Assembly (NCBI GenBank): GCA_021613535.1
Contig: CP075492.1
Coordinates: forward strand, 10,230,001 to 10,294,000
DNA length: 64,000 nt
Origin: Adineta vaga
Lineage: Eukaryota > Rotifera
Direction: 5' to 3'
How positions within the stretch are numbered: position 1 is the stretch's first letter; each line of letters starts with the position of its first letter. Made by a program: the position numbers and the translations under genes. This document shows, in pieces, positions 38,001 to 50,855 of the stretch. The notes under the pieces were generated by a model, which worked only from the letters and a program-made list of their open reading frames with translations, did not search any database and was not told where the DNA came from.

Positions 38001-40515
38001 CATGATTAATATAGGATTCACATACTAAACAAAATAAATCGATAAGAATAAAATGAATATCTTCAACGTGTTTTGGGTTTTTTTTTAAATACTTGAAAGA
38101 TACATGCAAAAATAAGCATTTTTCCAATAGAAACATCAACAGGTAATCGAGCGAGCATAGAACCAATGGAAGTTAATGAACAATCAATTGTTGATAGAGC
38201 TGCCTGTTCTTGAAGACGAAGTAAAGCACTATCAATTGCTACCATATCTGGTGGTTCAACAAATGGAAATCTATATTTAAATAGTAAATCATACGACGGA
38301 AAATTCGATGTGTTCTTACTTTCTCGGATCTTTTAAACCCATGGAAATCATCTGTAACATCAATGAATCAAGTGGTACTCGTCGTATTTCTGGTGTTGAA
38401 TATTCTTGAAAACTTAAATAATCTTGTTCACTATATAGACGAAAACAAACACCAGGTCCTGTACGTCCAGCACGACCTTTTCGTTGTTCAGCGCTTGCAC
38501 GACTAATATTGAATTCTTGTAAACGTTGCATTTTATATTTACCATCATATGACATTTCTTTCACTTTGCCTGAATCAATAATAAAACGCATACCATCAAT
38601 TGTTACTGATGTTTCAGCAATATTTGTCGCTATTACACATTTTCGAACACCTTCAGGCGACATATCGAATACCTTTAATCGAGAAAAGAAAGCTATCGAT
38701 CGATGGAAAATGAACATTTTCTAACATACTCTATCTTGTTCTTCGAGTGAAAGTGCACTATGTAATGGAAGAACGATCCATCGTTGAGTTTCTTGAGCAT
38801 AGGATTGAGTTGCTTCCATGACTCCCTGAATTTCTGCCATACCACTTAAAAATATTAGCATATCACCACGATCACTTGATGGATACTATTAAATATAATT
38901 CATAAATATTCAATGAAATGAAATCTATACTTTACTTTAGCATCAATTTGTTCCATTATACGTAAATATGGTTTTGCATCAATTTTTGACGTTTTACTAG
39001 CAGATTCTTCGACTTTTATAGGATGATAATTAACTTGTATTTTATACAAACGACCAGGAACCTGAAGTATAAGATTATAAGTAATTGATCAGTCACTGTT
39101 CCATTTTTTCATATTTCAAAAACAAATACAAACTTTCACCAGGACAATTATCAAAATAAGTCGAAAACAATCCAATATTGATTGTTGCAGACATAAGAAT
39201 AATTTTCAAATCTTTTCGTTGAGTAATTAAACATTTTAAAATACCCATAATAAAATCGGTAAATAAATGTCGTTCATGAACTTCATCAATAACCAATATA
39301 TCATAATCAGATAATGATGAATCTGTTTGAAGTTGTCGTAAGAGAATACCTTCAGTCATGAAAATGATTCGTGTCGATTGTTGTCGAGTTTTTTCAAATC
39401 GAACCTAAAATATGAAATCATTAAAAATTTCAACAAGATCATAACCAATTGCTTTACTTGATAGCCAACTTGATGATCGTATTCATTTAATGTTTCATAA
39501 CTCACACGTTTTGCTAATGATATACAAGCAATTCGTCGTGGTTGTGTACAGGCTATTTTATTAAAACCAGCTTCAAGTAAGAATCTTGGAATCTAAAACT
39601 CTAGAACATTATTCTAATTTTGATCTAAAATATCGAATTCCGTCAAACCTGTGTCGATTTTCCACAGCCTGTATCACCAGCAACTAAAATGACTTGATGA
39701 ACTTTTAATTCTTCAAGAATCTCTCGACGATGACTTGCAATTGGTAAATGACTTTGATCATGTCGAAGTTTATGAATTCGTTTAAACTATTTGATTACGA
39801 AGAAATAAAGAAGAGAAAAGATGAAGAAAATTTTACTTTTTCTTTTTGATTCAAATCAAAATAATATTCAATTATTGATTTAAATTCTGCTAATCGAGTA
39901 GGCGATAGTCGATAATGTTCAATTACTCTTTCACCAGTCATATCGTACCGTGGATCAACATGTGTAACGGATTTACTGATGGTTATAGTAGCATTCAAAC
40001 GATGTCGTTTTTCATAGAATAAAGGTAAATTCAATATATTCGTTCGTTGTTGATCTGCATCTAAACATTTGAAGACATGATTTCTATTTGAAAGGAAAAT
40101 ATATCTGTACCAGGTGGTATGGATTTAGTTGGTTGATGTCGTCGTTGTTGAAATAATTGGTATTTTTGTACAAATTTCCAAAGATCTTCGATACTAGTAG
40201 GAGAACTAAATGACATCAAATACGAAGAGATGTATATGCTTCATAAGATAAATAAATTACTCGAACATCGCATTGTTAGCAAGAAATGTTTCAGTAAGAT
40301 AATCTCGTCGATGAATCCAATCAAATGATGGATCAATTGCTGGTTCTTCAATTGATTGTTCCGTAGTTTTTGATCGTTGATGTTTACGACTATCTTTCTC
40401 TTCATCTCGTTCATCATCCGAATGATCTGAAATGAGAATATTGATTCTAAAGAGTTTTAAATAGAGAATAATTCTACATACAATGATGTCGTTTATGTTT
40501 TTTTGTATGGCTCAT
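35094..40515 (-). CDS. DHX34: DEAH-box RNA helicase DHX34
   Basis: RNA helicase that in animals promotes nonsense-mediated mRNA decay with UPF1. Many exons run from the ATG at 40515 ([11 protein letters not shown]) to the stop at 35094. In order: a charged N-terminus; [23 protein letters not shown] (about 39870-39950); Walker [10 protein letters not shown] (about 39665-39690); DEVH box in [15 protein letters not shown] (about 39275-39320); SATIN motif; motif [18 protein letters not shown] (about 38440-38500); winged-helix and ratchet regions; then the DHX34-specific C-terminus with [13 protein letters not shown]...AHENQC (about 35830-35920) and a terminal finger CEICDQ...RHRATH (35100-35175). 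The last intron is about 520 bases. All helicase motifs appear intact. Confidence 0.95.
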
Positions 40516-40681
40516 CAGAGATCAATTCATTACCAAAAAGCCGACTAACTAACTTCTTCTTCATCTCTACTTTACTCTTGTCTTGCATAAGTATTAGTGA
40601 AACGAAACGAACCATTCCGTTTCTTCATCCATAGATGTCAGATATACGTTTTATTTTAACAACAAAAAAAATTTTAAATAT

Positions 40682-41335
40682 TTAAACTTTAATAACATTC
40701 TTTTTCAAAAATGGAAATACTTTCGAACATTCAACACTGATCACAAATACGAAAACATTAAGAATAGTCAGAAGTGAAATAGCGATTCTTTCACGTGTAT
40801 GGATTAGACATGTATCGATACTGATGAAAATTGAATCAGATTGTTGGTCAGCGTCGTGTGAATGTGGAATGGAAACTGTTGATTGAATATAAGCCATTTT
40901 AAGATTAATTAATGTATGAATGGTATAGAAAATGAGTAAAAACATAGCAAAAGTAAATTTCATTAGAATATAGATTCGATAGAGATGAAAAGACGATTTT
41001 CGTATAGCTTCAATGGAGAGTAATAATGTAAAGAATGAAAAATAGAGAATGTATAAACTTATTTGAGATATATGAAATGATAAATATTCTGCCATAGGTA
41101 ATCGACAAAGTGAAACTGCAGTTGAATTTGATGGAAGAATCTGATGAAATAGTTGATATATCTGTTCAAATAGACCTAATTCAATGGTAATGGCATAATG
41201 TAGAAGAAAATCAAGAAAGGAAATAAGATAGATGAAATTTTTAATGATTTGAATTCGACGAGATTTCATTTCGAACTTTGATTTCGTTGGAGTATTTTTT
41301 ACAGTTAAAATCAAACAATCTTTGACATCGGACAT
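40682..41335 (-). CDS. Four-transmembrane orphan protein, single exon
   Basis: An intronless frame of 217 residues. The basic N-terminus is followed by four hydrophobic segments: FIYLISFLDFLLHYAITI, SLYILYFSFFTLLLSI, FTFAMFLLIFYTIHTLI and ISLLTILNVFVFVISV. The first extracellular-type loop has NST and a Cys (SLCRL), and the second a Cys (DTCLIH). The topology resembles tetraspan proteins (claudin or tetraspanin-like), but no CCG or W-GLW-C-C motif is present, so I do not assign a family. It lies 166 bases upstream of DHX34 on the same strand. Confidence 0.66.
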   Translation of the reverse strand: MSDVKDCLILTVKNTPTKSKFEMKSRRIQIIKNFIYLISFLDFLLHYAITIELGLFEQIYQLFHQILPSNSTAVSLCRLPMAEYLSFHISQISLYILYFSFFTLLLSIEAIRKSSFHLYRIYILMKFTFAMFLLIFYTIHTLINLKMAYIQSTVSIPHSHDADQQSDSIFISIDTCLIHTRERIAISLLTILNVFVFVISVECSKVFPFLKKNVIKV

Positions 41336-41663
41336 GTTTTTATCGAAATAATAACAAACAGAATGAAATAAATTTTCGAATAATTCTTTTACTTATAGAT
41401 TTATGGCGCATTATAAAAATAGTTTCATATGTTAAGTGAGTGAGTGAGTCAGTCAGACAGTTAATTTTGTGCAGATCAAATGGATACCTTTTGAGTTGTG
41501 TAAGAATCTTTGATCATTCAGCAATAGTGCACTTACAGCATCCAAAAGTAAAATCGAATTAAACTGAACTCTTTATTAAATAAAATAAAAAGTTCGAAAA
41601 TATCACTTGCATGATTAAAAGCAGGATTGAGACAATAGTTCGTTTCAAAAGAAAATTATAGAA
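41336..41663. other. Short intergenic region
   Basis: Between two small leftward genes. It includes a run of GTGA/GTCA repeats at about 41435-41460. No gene. Confidence 0.6.
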
Positions 41664-41846
41664 TTAGAGATCACGTCCATAGCCTGAGAACAAAGCCATA
41701 GCCAAGAGACCAAGAACTGCTAAAATAGTACAAACAATAATGAAGCATTGGAAACCGGAACATCTACAACAGCAGCAACAACATTTTTTTTCGCTATCCT
41801 GCTGGTAACTCGATGCCTTCGATGTGGACGTTCCCTTTTGTTCCAT
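41664..41846 (-). CDS. Small cysteine-rich single-pass membrane protein (60 residues)
   Basis: A single short frame: a polar N-terminus rich in Ser, Thr and Lys, then CCCCCCRC immediately before one membrane segment (CFIIVCTILAVLGLLAMALF) and a short SGYGRDL tail. Juxtamembrane cysteine clusters of this type are usually S-acylated. It resembles CYSTM-like and other tail-anchored micropeptides, but I see no specific match. A TTTTTGTAG acceptor-like site lies 17 bases before the ATG. The composition is protein-like, unlike the frame shadows nearby; the call rests on that and on the ATG context. Confidence 0.6.
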   Translation of the reverse strand: MEQKGTSTSKASSYQQDSEKKCCCCCCRCSGFQCFIIVCTILAVLGLLAMALFSGYGRDL

Positions 41847-42971
41847 AGTTCAATGAAAAATCTACAAAAAGTTACATATAGTATAGAACACACGAAATTG
41901 AATTAAAGATTTTCTTTTAAAATCTTTTTTTCTTAAACATTCAGCAAACATCTTAGTAGACATGTCATTTGCCTTACGGGAGACAAAATTTTTTCAGTAT
42001 AATAGGCAGAAAAACAATCATGCGTATAATTTTGTGCTCATAGAATAATATGTTGAATAGTATAAAACATTTTTTCCTCTTCTTCTTTACGTAAATCGAC
42101 CAGATAGGTGTACAAAATCGACCTATACACACTACAGAGGACATTATTCACAGCGCCATCATTCATGAAGTTTTGAAATTTCGTCCGATTCGACGAATGA
42201 TCTAGAATTTTAAAAAAAATCTTTTTTTAAATTAACGAGAAAAATGGCACATCAACATTGTACTCACCGAGAGAAAATGAGTACTTAAATAAGCTAGATA
42301 GCAGTTGTACATAATCAACAAACTGCGTTCAATCAATTCATGAGCAAAAAGATCTCAAAAAATGTTTCAATGTCTTACAAACATGCAACGTATATAAGAT
42401 TATTATTATTATTCTTTCTTCTCTATAAATAGTGCATTGAGTTCTGCAGCATAGACGGTAAAATATCGTATAGGCAGAAAAATGAAACGAATAGAAAAAT
42501 AATATTTAAGAAAAAAATCAATAAATTTTCTGTTCAAATAGAGGCTGAAGTAATTGCCGCTACTCTCCTTTCAAATACATTAAAACAACATACATCCTAC
42601 TCCTATTTTCATGAATTTCTCTTTTCATAATTGACTCTTTAATTCATACAATTTTAAAATACAATATACATTTGATTAGTTCAATAAAACCATACAATAT
42701 CCAGTATTATACTTCCAAGTTTAATTGCTATAGAAATCAATGATTTTCATTGTATGTAATTCATTTGATCATTATACAATCGTTCTACTTGAACTACAGA
42801 ACTTCAATATGACCTTGATAACCCAATAATTAAAAACTATAGAAAAAAAAGAAAAGAACGATATTTGACCTTTCTTATGTTCATATATATATATATATAC
42901 TATTAAATAACGCTATCGAATATAATTACGCAAAGTATATAGCTAAAAATTGAACAGACTATTAAAAAAGA
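41847..42971. other. Intergenic region (1.1 kb)
   Basis: No coding exon supported. It has a (TTA)n run at about 42398-42412 and a (TA)n run at about 42883-42899. The right end is the 3' UTR of the SLC22 gene. Confidence 0.6.
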
Positions 42972-45479
42972 TTAGAAAATGTCATTGTCTTTGAGTTGTT
43001 CTTTTAATGTTGCATCTTCATCACGATAAGCCTTTCCATTAACGAATTTATGTGTTGATGATTTTGATTTTCGACAAGGCCTTCAAAAAAACAAAAGAAA
43101 ATATATTTTTTGTTTTCTCTCTCTCGCGCTCTTTCGAGTTAGAAAATCAATCGTACCATGTTAGACCTATGCGTTCGACATCTTCACTTGTTTGTGGTAA
43201 TGGTCTGTTTGATGTTTCAGGACAAATCGTTGCAAATACCACAGCAAGAAGAGAGGTAGTACCAAAAAATACAATAGGAAAATGAACCCATACTCGAGCC
43301 TAAATAAATCAGTCAGTCAGATATGAGAGGAAAATTATGAATCTTATACCAGAAGATCGTTTGATAATGTTCCAATAATTGCACCAAAACGAGCAACCAT
43401 AGAACATATTCCCATACATGTATTTCGTCCTTGCGTCGGAAATAATTCATTTGCATAGATATAGATAATTGCATAAGAACCCGATGCCAAAAATTTTAAA
43501 ACCACATTAACAATAAACATAAGTGTGATTTGTGCTGAATTGGGAGACATTACGATAGTATATTATTCTCAAAAAAGAAATGACACTACTCTACCTTGAC
43601 TATTTGTTACCATCATCGTTTGAATAGGTACAACTAAATATGCAACAATGCCAAACAAGAATACAAATGTACAAAATGGTAGTTTTCGACCCCATCGATC
43701 CAATACGAGATGAACTACGCAATAAGCAACGATTTCAACAATTGCACCAGCAGCAAATGCAACGTATGGATTCGATAACCATGCTCCTGAAAATAAAAAT
43801 CTTCACTTTGCTTCTGATTCATTCTTTTTTACTCACCCGTATTCTGTGAAACGCCATAGAAAACAAGATTTTGGACAAACCTATTACGAATAGAAGATCA
43901 TAAGAATAAAGGTTAAGACGATTCTATTACCATTGAAATGACATATTAATGCCAATAATAATCATAACTTTCGATCGAAGTAAACTCCATAAACCATGTG
44001 CTACATGTGGACATGATAGCTTTCTCTAAAATGAATTCGAAGAACTGTGTTTTTAAGAGTGATAGTTTTTAAATTACCTTCTTTTCTGCAGCAACCAAGC
44101 GTTCATATTGATCTGCATCGAAAGGTTTTTTATTTTCAGAAGCAATTCGTCGAAGAATTCGCTCAGCATGTGCATAATGACCTTTGGAAAGAAGCCAACG
44201 TGGACTTTCCGGAAGTATCCTGCACAGAAAAGTGTCAATAATACATACGAATAGAGTTAGAGATTTAGTTATACTTACAAGTAAAAGAAAAGAAAAGGTA
44301 TTGATAATATAGCTAAAGCTATATTCAAAACACGCCATGTTCGAAGAATATAAGCAAATCCTAGAAGAATTAATTCGCCACCAGCAAAGAAATATTCAAT
44401 GACAATGCCGGTAAATAATCGTTGTTTTGGTCCAACTATTGAAAGAATATGAAAACTATGGAAAATCTTGAAATGAATATCAACTAACCGATTTCCGCAC
44501 CTAAAAGAAAACATAAATTAATTTGAATAAGAAGAAACAAACGAACGATAAAACGATAAAGTCAGATGGAAAATTACGATAAGTTCAAGCCACTCTAACC
44601 TTTGTCAAACAGATTACAGATTGCATAATATTTTAATATGCATGAAATGAATATCTTGACTACATATCATTTGATCTAACTTCATTTTTCTTCTCTCATT
44701 TGTATCAATGAAATGTACTTACCAATGACAAAACCTGTAAGAGCAATCCCACGAGTTGCACAAGCTAATAAAAAACGACCAAGTACGAAAAAAGCATAGC
44801 TTATTTCAAAACCAAGTCTTCTATTAGGTGCTAATGCACACATAAACGCAGCGAATGTCAGGACAATGAATGAAACGCCCATAATCGGTCGTCGACCAAA
44901 TCTAGATTAGAATAGAAATAAAAATATTGTCTTTTCTTGAAATATTTTCTCGCAGTTACTTATCAGATAGAACACCGAATACAAGTGAACCAACCATATA
45001 ACCAAAGAAGAAAACAATTTGAGCAAAACTTTTCAGTGTTGTTCGATTACAAACCATCATCCACTAGAATATGAAAACATGTTCTCCTTTTTATTTCATA
45101 CAAGATTATTTCTAAAACAATAAAGATTCACTTCTTCAACCAATGTTGATTGATAATATGTTCGATCGAAAACAAATTTTGTACAAGCTTGCATTGGTTC
45201 ATCACTCGAATCACTGGTATTTGTCCATCGAAAACATCGTTGACATTCAGAAATTGATAATTGCTTTTGATATTGACGACATTGAGATTCATTCGGAATA
45301 TAATTATGATGTGCAATATCTGTTGATGATTGGCAATGGAAAGAAGGTGTTGCTGCTGTAAACGACCAAGTATAAACCATTATTGGAGGAAACATATAAG
45401 TTAAACATATTAAGAAATATTTCAATTTTTGATATCGACCAAATGGATTTATACTTTCATAGAAATCATCAAATTGCAT
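42972..45479 (-). CDS. SLC22 family organic ion transporter (major facilitator superfamily)
   Basis: A plasma-membrane transporter of organic cations, anions or zwitterions. Multi-exon; the N-terminus is MQFDDFYESINPFGRYQK, then TM1 and a large extracellular loop with several Cys (CQSS, CRQYQ, SECQRCFRW), typical of SLC22. Later motifs: MVGSLVFGVLSDKFGRRP (MFS signature), VGPKQRLFTGIVIEYFFAGG, LPESPRWLLSKG, LVLDRWGRKLP, and YANELFPTQGRNTCMG. The C-terminus ends KEQLKDNDIF. One exon is only 12 bases (44500-44489, GAEI), needed to reach the SLC22 motif GAEIVGPK. Substrate cannot be told from the sequence. Confidence 0.93.
44489..44500 (-). other. 12-base microexon of the SLC22 gene
   Basis: The sequence GTGCGGAAATCG is bounded by CTTTTAG upstream and GTTAGT downstream. 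Inserted between the flanking exons (ending TTTGTCATTG and starting TTGGACCAAAA) it keeps frame and restores G-A-E-I-V-G-P-K, which matches the conserved E-W-V-G-P-type motif of SLC22 proteins. Confidence 0.82.
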
Positions 45480-45972
45480 TGTTTAAGTTATTCTATTAAG
45501 CGAGCAAGTTATGTTAAAAACTAACCACACACCTTGTCGATAGAGTTAGAAGAGTGTCATTTCTTCTTAACTCATATGTTTCTCCTTTCTTTCTCTTTCT
45601 TTTTCGTTCTTTACCATTTTTCTTCATTTTCTTTTTATTTTCGTATGTAGCACAAAACTAAGTCGAATTATATCATAAAAGTACAGAGATCATTTTTATT
45701 GTGATCAGATTGTTTATTACTAAGTTCACACAGAATATTTCAAAATAGACTTTTGTTTTTTTTTCGGTAAAGTGTGATGTCCTTTCTGTTTTACTGTATT
45801 TGCTCTTTGGAATAGATCTCCTTTTTTTCATTACATTTTATCGCTATTGATAACAACACATAAGTACTTCAAAACAAGAAAGCTTTCATTTCATCGTCAT
45901 CATCAAGAAAATAAACATGTTTAGATAATAGAAAAAGAAAAGAAAAGATGTAAATAAATTTTATTTTGTCTT
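45480..45972. other. Intergenic region
   Basis: Promoter side of the SLC22 gene and 3' UTR of CAP. It has T/C-rich tracts near 45585-45640. No gene. Confidence 0.6.
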
Positions 45973-47599
45973 TCAAACACCAGATGATTCATTGGGAACC
46001 GTAACAAGATGTTTACCATTTTGAATACATGTTTTGAATTGTTCAGCAATAGGATATTCTTTATATTCTCCATCAGCAGTGGGAATATTAACACTCATTT
46101 CAGAAGATTTTGATGTAATAAATTCTGTATCAAGTGATGTTGATGATAGATATACATGACAGCCATCAGTTTTTTCTATTTGAATAGTTGGTACACGTTC
46201 AATGACTTGTGCTTTCATACTTTTACAATTGACAAATTCAATCAATGAGACAACAGATGTAAATTGTACGCCAACTTTTGAACATTGATCAAGTACAATT
46301 GAATTCACTTTACCTTCGATAACGATGGTGCAATTCGTACATCGATACATATAGATACAATGTTTCATTTCCGTTTCAGTTATTCGTAGATCAGATTTGT
46401 TTACTTGATATTCAACAATCCATTTATTACCTTCAAGAGCAAGCTTCGGTGTTCCTGTAGTTGCTGATGCTGTCTATTGAATAAAAATACAAATATTTTT
46501 TCTAAAAGAAAGAAATAAAAAAAGTAGAATTACTGCCGATGTTGTAGGCTTTTTTGATCGTGATGGCACAGCAGGTTTGTCATTGGCAGAGGGTTGATGG
46601 TCTATACGAGAAGAAATTCAAAGAAATTCCATTTGAAATATGTACTTTAGTTACCAGCTTGTTGACGTATTTGTGGATTCTTATGTGTTTTAAGTTCATC
46701 AGGTACTCGTTTCAAACGAGCTGTTACTCCTTGACCTAATGAATTGATTGAACTCATCAAATCATTACGACTATTATCCGCTGAATTATTAACATTTGCA
46801 TCCAATGCCATTGGAGGCGGAGGCGGTGGTGGAGGTGGTGGACCGCCAGCAGAAGCAGCAACAGGTTTAACGGGCGATGCATTAGCAGTACCGAAATCAC
46901 GTTTACCTTGTGAAGCCCATGCTAAACCGGTAGTATGATATTTTCTAACATAACTATAAAGATCATTTAAAATTTTAACCCATAATTTAACCCATTCAGC
47001 ATGAGTTGGATCTTTTTCTTTGAATTCTTTCAAAACACGATTCGAATAAAATTGAGCAGCATCCGACATATCTTTGATATGTGGACCAGGTGTTGGTGAG
47101 ACAAGAATCCAACCAAATGCTGGAATACCTTCCGAAATAGCGGATAGATGATTGAACAAAGGTGATTTTCGATTTTTATTTGTAAACGCTAGAAAAGAAA
47201 ATCTCTTATTAAAGAAATACTTTCTGATGTCAATTTGATACCTGTAATTGCTTCGATTTCACTTGATTGTGGTTTGATGGCGTTTGCTAATTGTTGATCA
47301 GCTGGTTTTTTACTTTGTACAGCTTGTCGTAGAAATTGTTGTTGAGCATCGAAAAGACGTGAAACATGATCGGTCATTGTAGTTAAATCACCACCAATCT
47401 TTTGTGAAATAGTAACAAAAGGTTTGACAGAATCATTAATTAATGTTTCATAATCTTGTATTATAGGTAAACGATCAACATTGTTTTCTGATTCATCATC
47501 AACATTTGATTGGTTAGATGAAGAAGCTGACGTAAGTTGTCTAGTAGCAGATTCTAAACGATTTGCAAGAGCTTCTAAACGTTTGATATGATCATCCAT
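45973..47599 (-). CDS. CAP1: Adenylyl cyclase-associated protein (CAP)
   Basis: Actin-monomer recycling factor that works with cofilin. Multi-exon. The N-terminal coiled coil (MDDHIKRLEALANRLESATRQL) is followed by the helical folded domain (FGWILVSPTPGPHIKDM; AEWVKLWVKILNDLYSYVRKYHTTGLAW). A poly-proline tract of ten prolines comes next, then the WH2-like segment (ITSLGQG-type variant SINSLGQGVTARLKRV) and the C-terminal CARP beta-helix (KHCIYMYRCTNCTIVIEGKVNSI, CHVYLSSTSLDTEFITSKSSEM). It ends in NESSGV. Invertebrates usually have one CAP, so the vertebrate symbol is only a guide. Confidence 0.96.
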
Positions 47600-47944
47600 T
47601 TTTCTTTTGTAAAGAAAATGAAATAACTAAACTTCACACCAACTATTGTTCTTATTACCGTTCTTTTATTTCACTTTCTATCGGATAAGATAAGTCTATT
47701 TGAATTAAACGAGAACAAACATCAGTATTTTCATATTTCAGCTCGAGATGAAAAGAAATCTCGTCATACCAACCATATTTGGTAAAATAGAAATGAATTC
47801 AGATAAAACAAAGAATAAAAAAAAGTAATTTTATACCATGACATTGCATGCTTATCTCATGTTTTCTTTTCTTTTCTTTTTCTCTCGTAAAGAAAACTAT
47901 GTCGATATATTAATTTAAATGTAAAGCAAAAAAGAATAAATCAT
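47600..47944. other. Short intergenic region
   Basis: CAP promoter side and 3' UTR of the CNBD2-like gene. No gene seen. Confidence 0.6.
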
Positions 47945-50027
47945 TCAGTTTTTTAGCATTGATTGTTGTTTTAATATTCTTCGACAGGCATCTTTATAGA
48001 CTTCTTTGGAATAACGTTTCCATTCTTCTTTCGCATGATAAGATTTGTAAAACACGGAATCGGATGGAAATGGAATTTCTGTTCGACGAATATTTTGTTT
48101 GTATTGATCCGATGCAATTCGTACGAATGAAGATTTACGTAAAAGAAGACATTCACATTCATTACTTACTAATGTAAATGTTGGTTGATTTGGGAAAAGC
48201 ATATCAGTTAAACCCTATGAGAAATATATGAAAAGATTGATATAAGAATCAATTTGTACATACAAATGATTGACCTTCATTCAATGTTTTTATATGTAGA
48301 TATAACATTCGATCCGGTAGAATTAAATTCGATTTCTTATTTGTCTATAACAAGAATGTAGCTATTCATATGAATAAATAATCAGTTCTTGTCTCACCAT
48401 GGATTGACTACGTTTGGATAATTGACGTGTTAATAGTAATTTCGAAGAATTATTTAATGATAATTCATCATAATCGATTAATTGCATTCGATCACGTTTA
48501 TCTACTACGCCGGGAAATTGCTGAATATAAAGAAAAACGAAATTCGATATGAATATGAAATATTCATCTGACTTTTTCTAGATCGGTAGTACTATCCGAT
48601 CTTGTCAGTGAATCGGAAGACATCCTTCGATCAATTGTTGTGGAACGTCGTAAACGACTTAGACGTAAATCAATATCCAATGTTGTTTCTTGTAGAGATG
48701 ATGCTTCAACATCGCCACTAAGTTGAATTTCAGAAAATAATATTTTATTATCTGCTGTTTCTTGTTGATCTGCCGTATCGTCATCATCATTATCATCATC
48801 ATCATCATCTCCATCAATCACTAAATATTATACTTGATTGCTTTCTTTTATAAATAAAAAGATATTCATTCAAACTTTTCTCATTTTGAAATTGATCTAA
48901 ATGTTGTTTACTTGATTTTCGTACACGTCCATCTGGATCGAGACGTTTCCATACTTCAAATGAACCTTTTTTAACAACTAAAATATGTTTCATACGACGA
49001 CTATCACGTGCAATCACTTCCGACAGACTAAAATAAAATATTCAATTTAATGATCAATCTATCACACTCGTTTATACCCAAAATTGCAATGTTGTATAGC
49101 ATGTGGAAATTCATGAAAACGATCGATTGGAAAGCCACGTAGAAATGGTGCATTAGTTCTAGAAATTCATCAAAAAGAATATTTTCAAACAATATCAATT
49201 GAAAGATTTTTTTTTATATTACTTGAGAAATTTTATATCATCTTTACTACAATATCGATCGTTTGCCATGTAAATTGCTTTGAAATCCTATGAGTAGAAG
49301 AAAAAATACTTCTTTTCTTTTCTGAAATAAATTAATCACGCGAGCATATTTACATCTTTCCAAAGGACCAATAATTCTAATTGTGTGTTTGATTTCACTG
49401 TAAAAATGTGTCGATCATTTGTCATTAATCCTTTTTCCTTTTCAGCAAAAAGAAATCGAATGATTCATTAATCTTCATAACTGAAATACTTACTCCAAAT
49501 GTACATCCACGTTTAAGAATATCTAATGTTTCGATATGATCATCAGTTATTCTTTTGTATGTAATCAAAGCTGAACCGGATAAAATAATATAGAAACAAG
49601 CAGAACGATCACCTTGTTGAATAATCGTTCGCTGTTCAGCATAACTAAAATTTAATTTTTGTATAAGAACATATTTTTTAGAAAGAATACATACCATTCA
49701 TACCATGCTTCTTGTAAGATTTGATTTTGTAATTGTATTGATAAACGAGAAAATGGTTTTATATCAGATAAACATCGTCGAATCTAAATACATAAAGATT
49801 AGTTAAACAAAATCATTACACGATTGTCTTTATAAGAACTGTTTTTCTCTATTATACCTCATCAACATTGGTTAGATCTCGTTCACCAGTTGGTTGTTTG
49901 AAAAAATCTCGAACGCTTGGTAAAATATCAAACTAGAAAAAAATACATTTAAAGAAACAAATCAAAAACTGAGAGTTCATTTTCTTACTGATCTGATTTT
50001 GAAATTGGATTTATCGAACATGTTCAT
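47945..50027 (-). CDS. CNBD2: Cyclic nucleotide-binding domain protein, CNBD2-like
   Basis: About twelve short exons, from an ATG at 50027 (MNMFDKSNFKIRS; a second in-frame ATG is at 50021). The first CNB domain follows a helix (IRRCLSDIKPFSRLSIQLQNQ): AEQRTIIQQGDRSACFYIILSGSA, then GCTFG joined to EKGLMTNDRHIFTV. So the phosphate-binding cassette keeps its Gly-Glu and Arg. The acceptor for that last piece lies near 49445, inside what looks like intron sequence at first sight. An acidic linker (IDGDDDDDDNDDDD) and a Ser/Arg-rich region lead to a second, degenerate CNB fold (LNEGQSFGLTDMLFPNQPTF) without the Glu/Arg pair. CNBD2 in mammals is linked to sperm; the role here is unknown. Confidence 0.83.
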
Positions 50028-50855
50028 ACAGAATTTAATGTTACAAAATTCTTATCAAATGCAACACAAGCGGTCTATTTCAAAAAAGAAATTTGATCTT
50101 TCCTCTCTCACTGTTGCTCAATTGGTATGATGCTTTTATTCCAAAAAACACACACTGCATCAATAGATAGGAAAGAAGAGAATGAAATTACTTCTTCGGA
50201 GGTAGTATTAAAAAAAAGTGAAGAAATCAATATTTGTTCAAGAAATAGTTCAACAACATTTGAGAAAAATATTTTTCTTTTTTTCCGGAGTAAAACAAAA
50301 TCGGTCTATGTTGTTTTCATATTTAAATAATTCAGATTGTCGATTCAATATGAACTATAGATAATCGAACACTCGATAGGAAAGAAAAGTTGATACAGTT
50401 GTCATAATCTCAGAGAAAATATCAAGATTAACAATGACCTTTGATTGAATAAAAAAAAAGGAAAACATGTCTCCGATTAAATTCTTTGATTTTCTCCAAT
50501 TACTAAAGAGTTCATTCTGACGTAAAAATGCTTTTTTTTGCTCTTATATATATATACAAGTATCCACTTGAACTTATATTTAAGAATAGTAAGTCATGCA
50601 TTGAAAATTAACTTTAATTTAATACACCATAGCAATAATCATCTCTATCGTTTTTATAGTTTTTATTCATACATATATATGTATATATAAATGTGTGTGC
50701 ATATATCATATCTTAATTAAAAACAAATGATTTTGTATTATAAAAAGGAAAAAAAATTTCACTATTTCAAACATAGTTGAGCTAACACACAGACACAAAA
50801 AGAAAAATGAGCACGTATACAATGTCGAAAGTAGATTTTGTACAATTATAATCTT
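50028..50855. other. Intergenic region
   Basis: AT-rich with TA-type simple repeats near 50546-50557 and 50668-50700. It holds the 3' UTR of the secreted low-complexity gene to the right. No gene supported. Confidence 0.6.
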
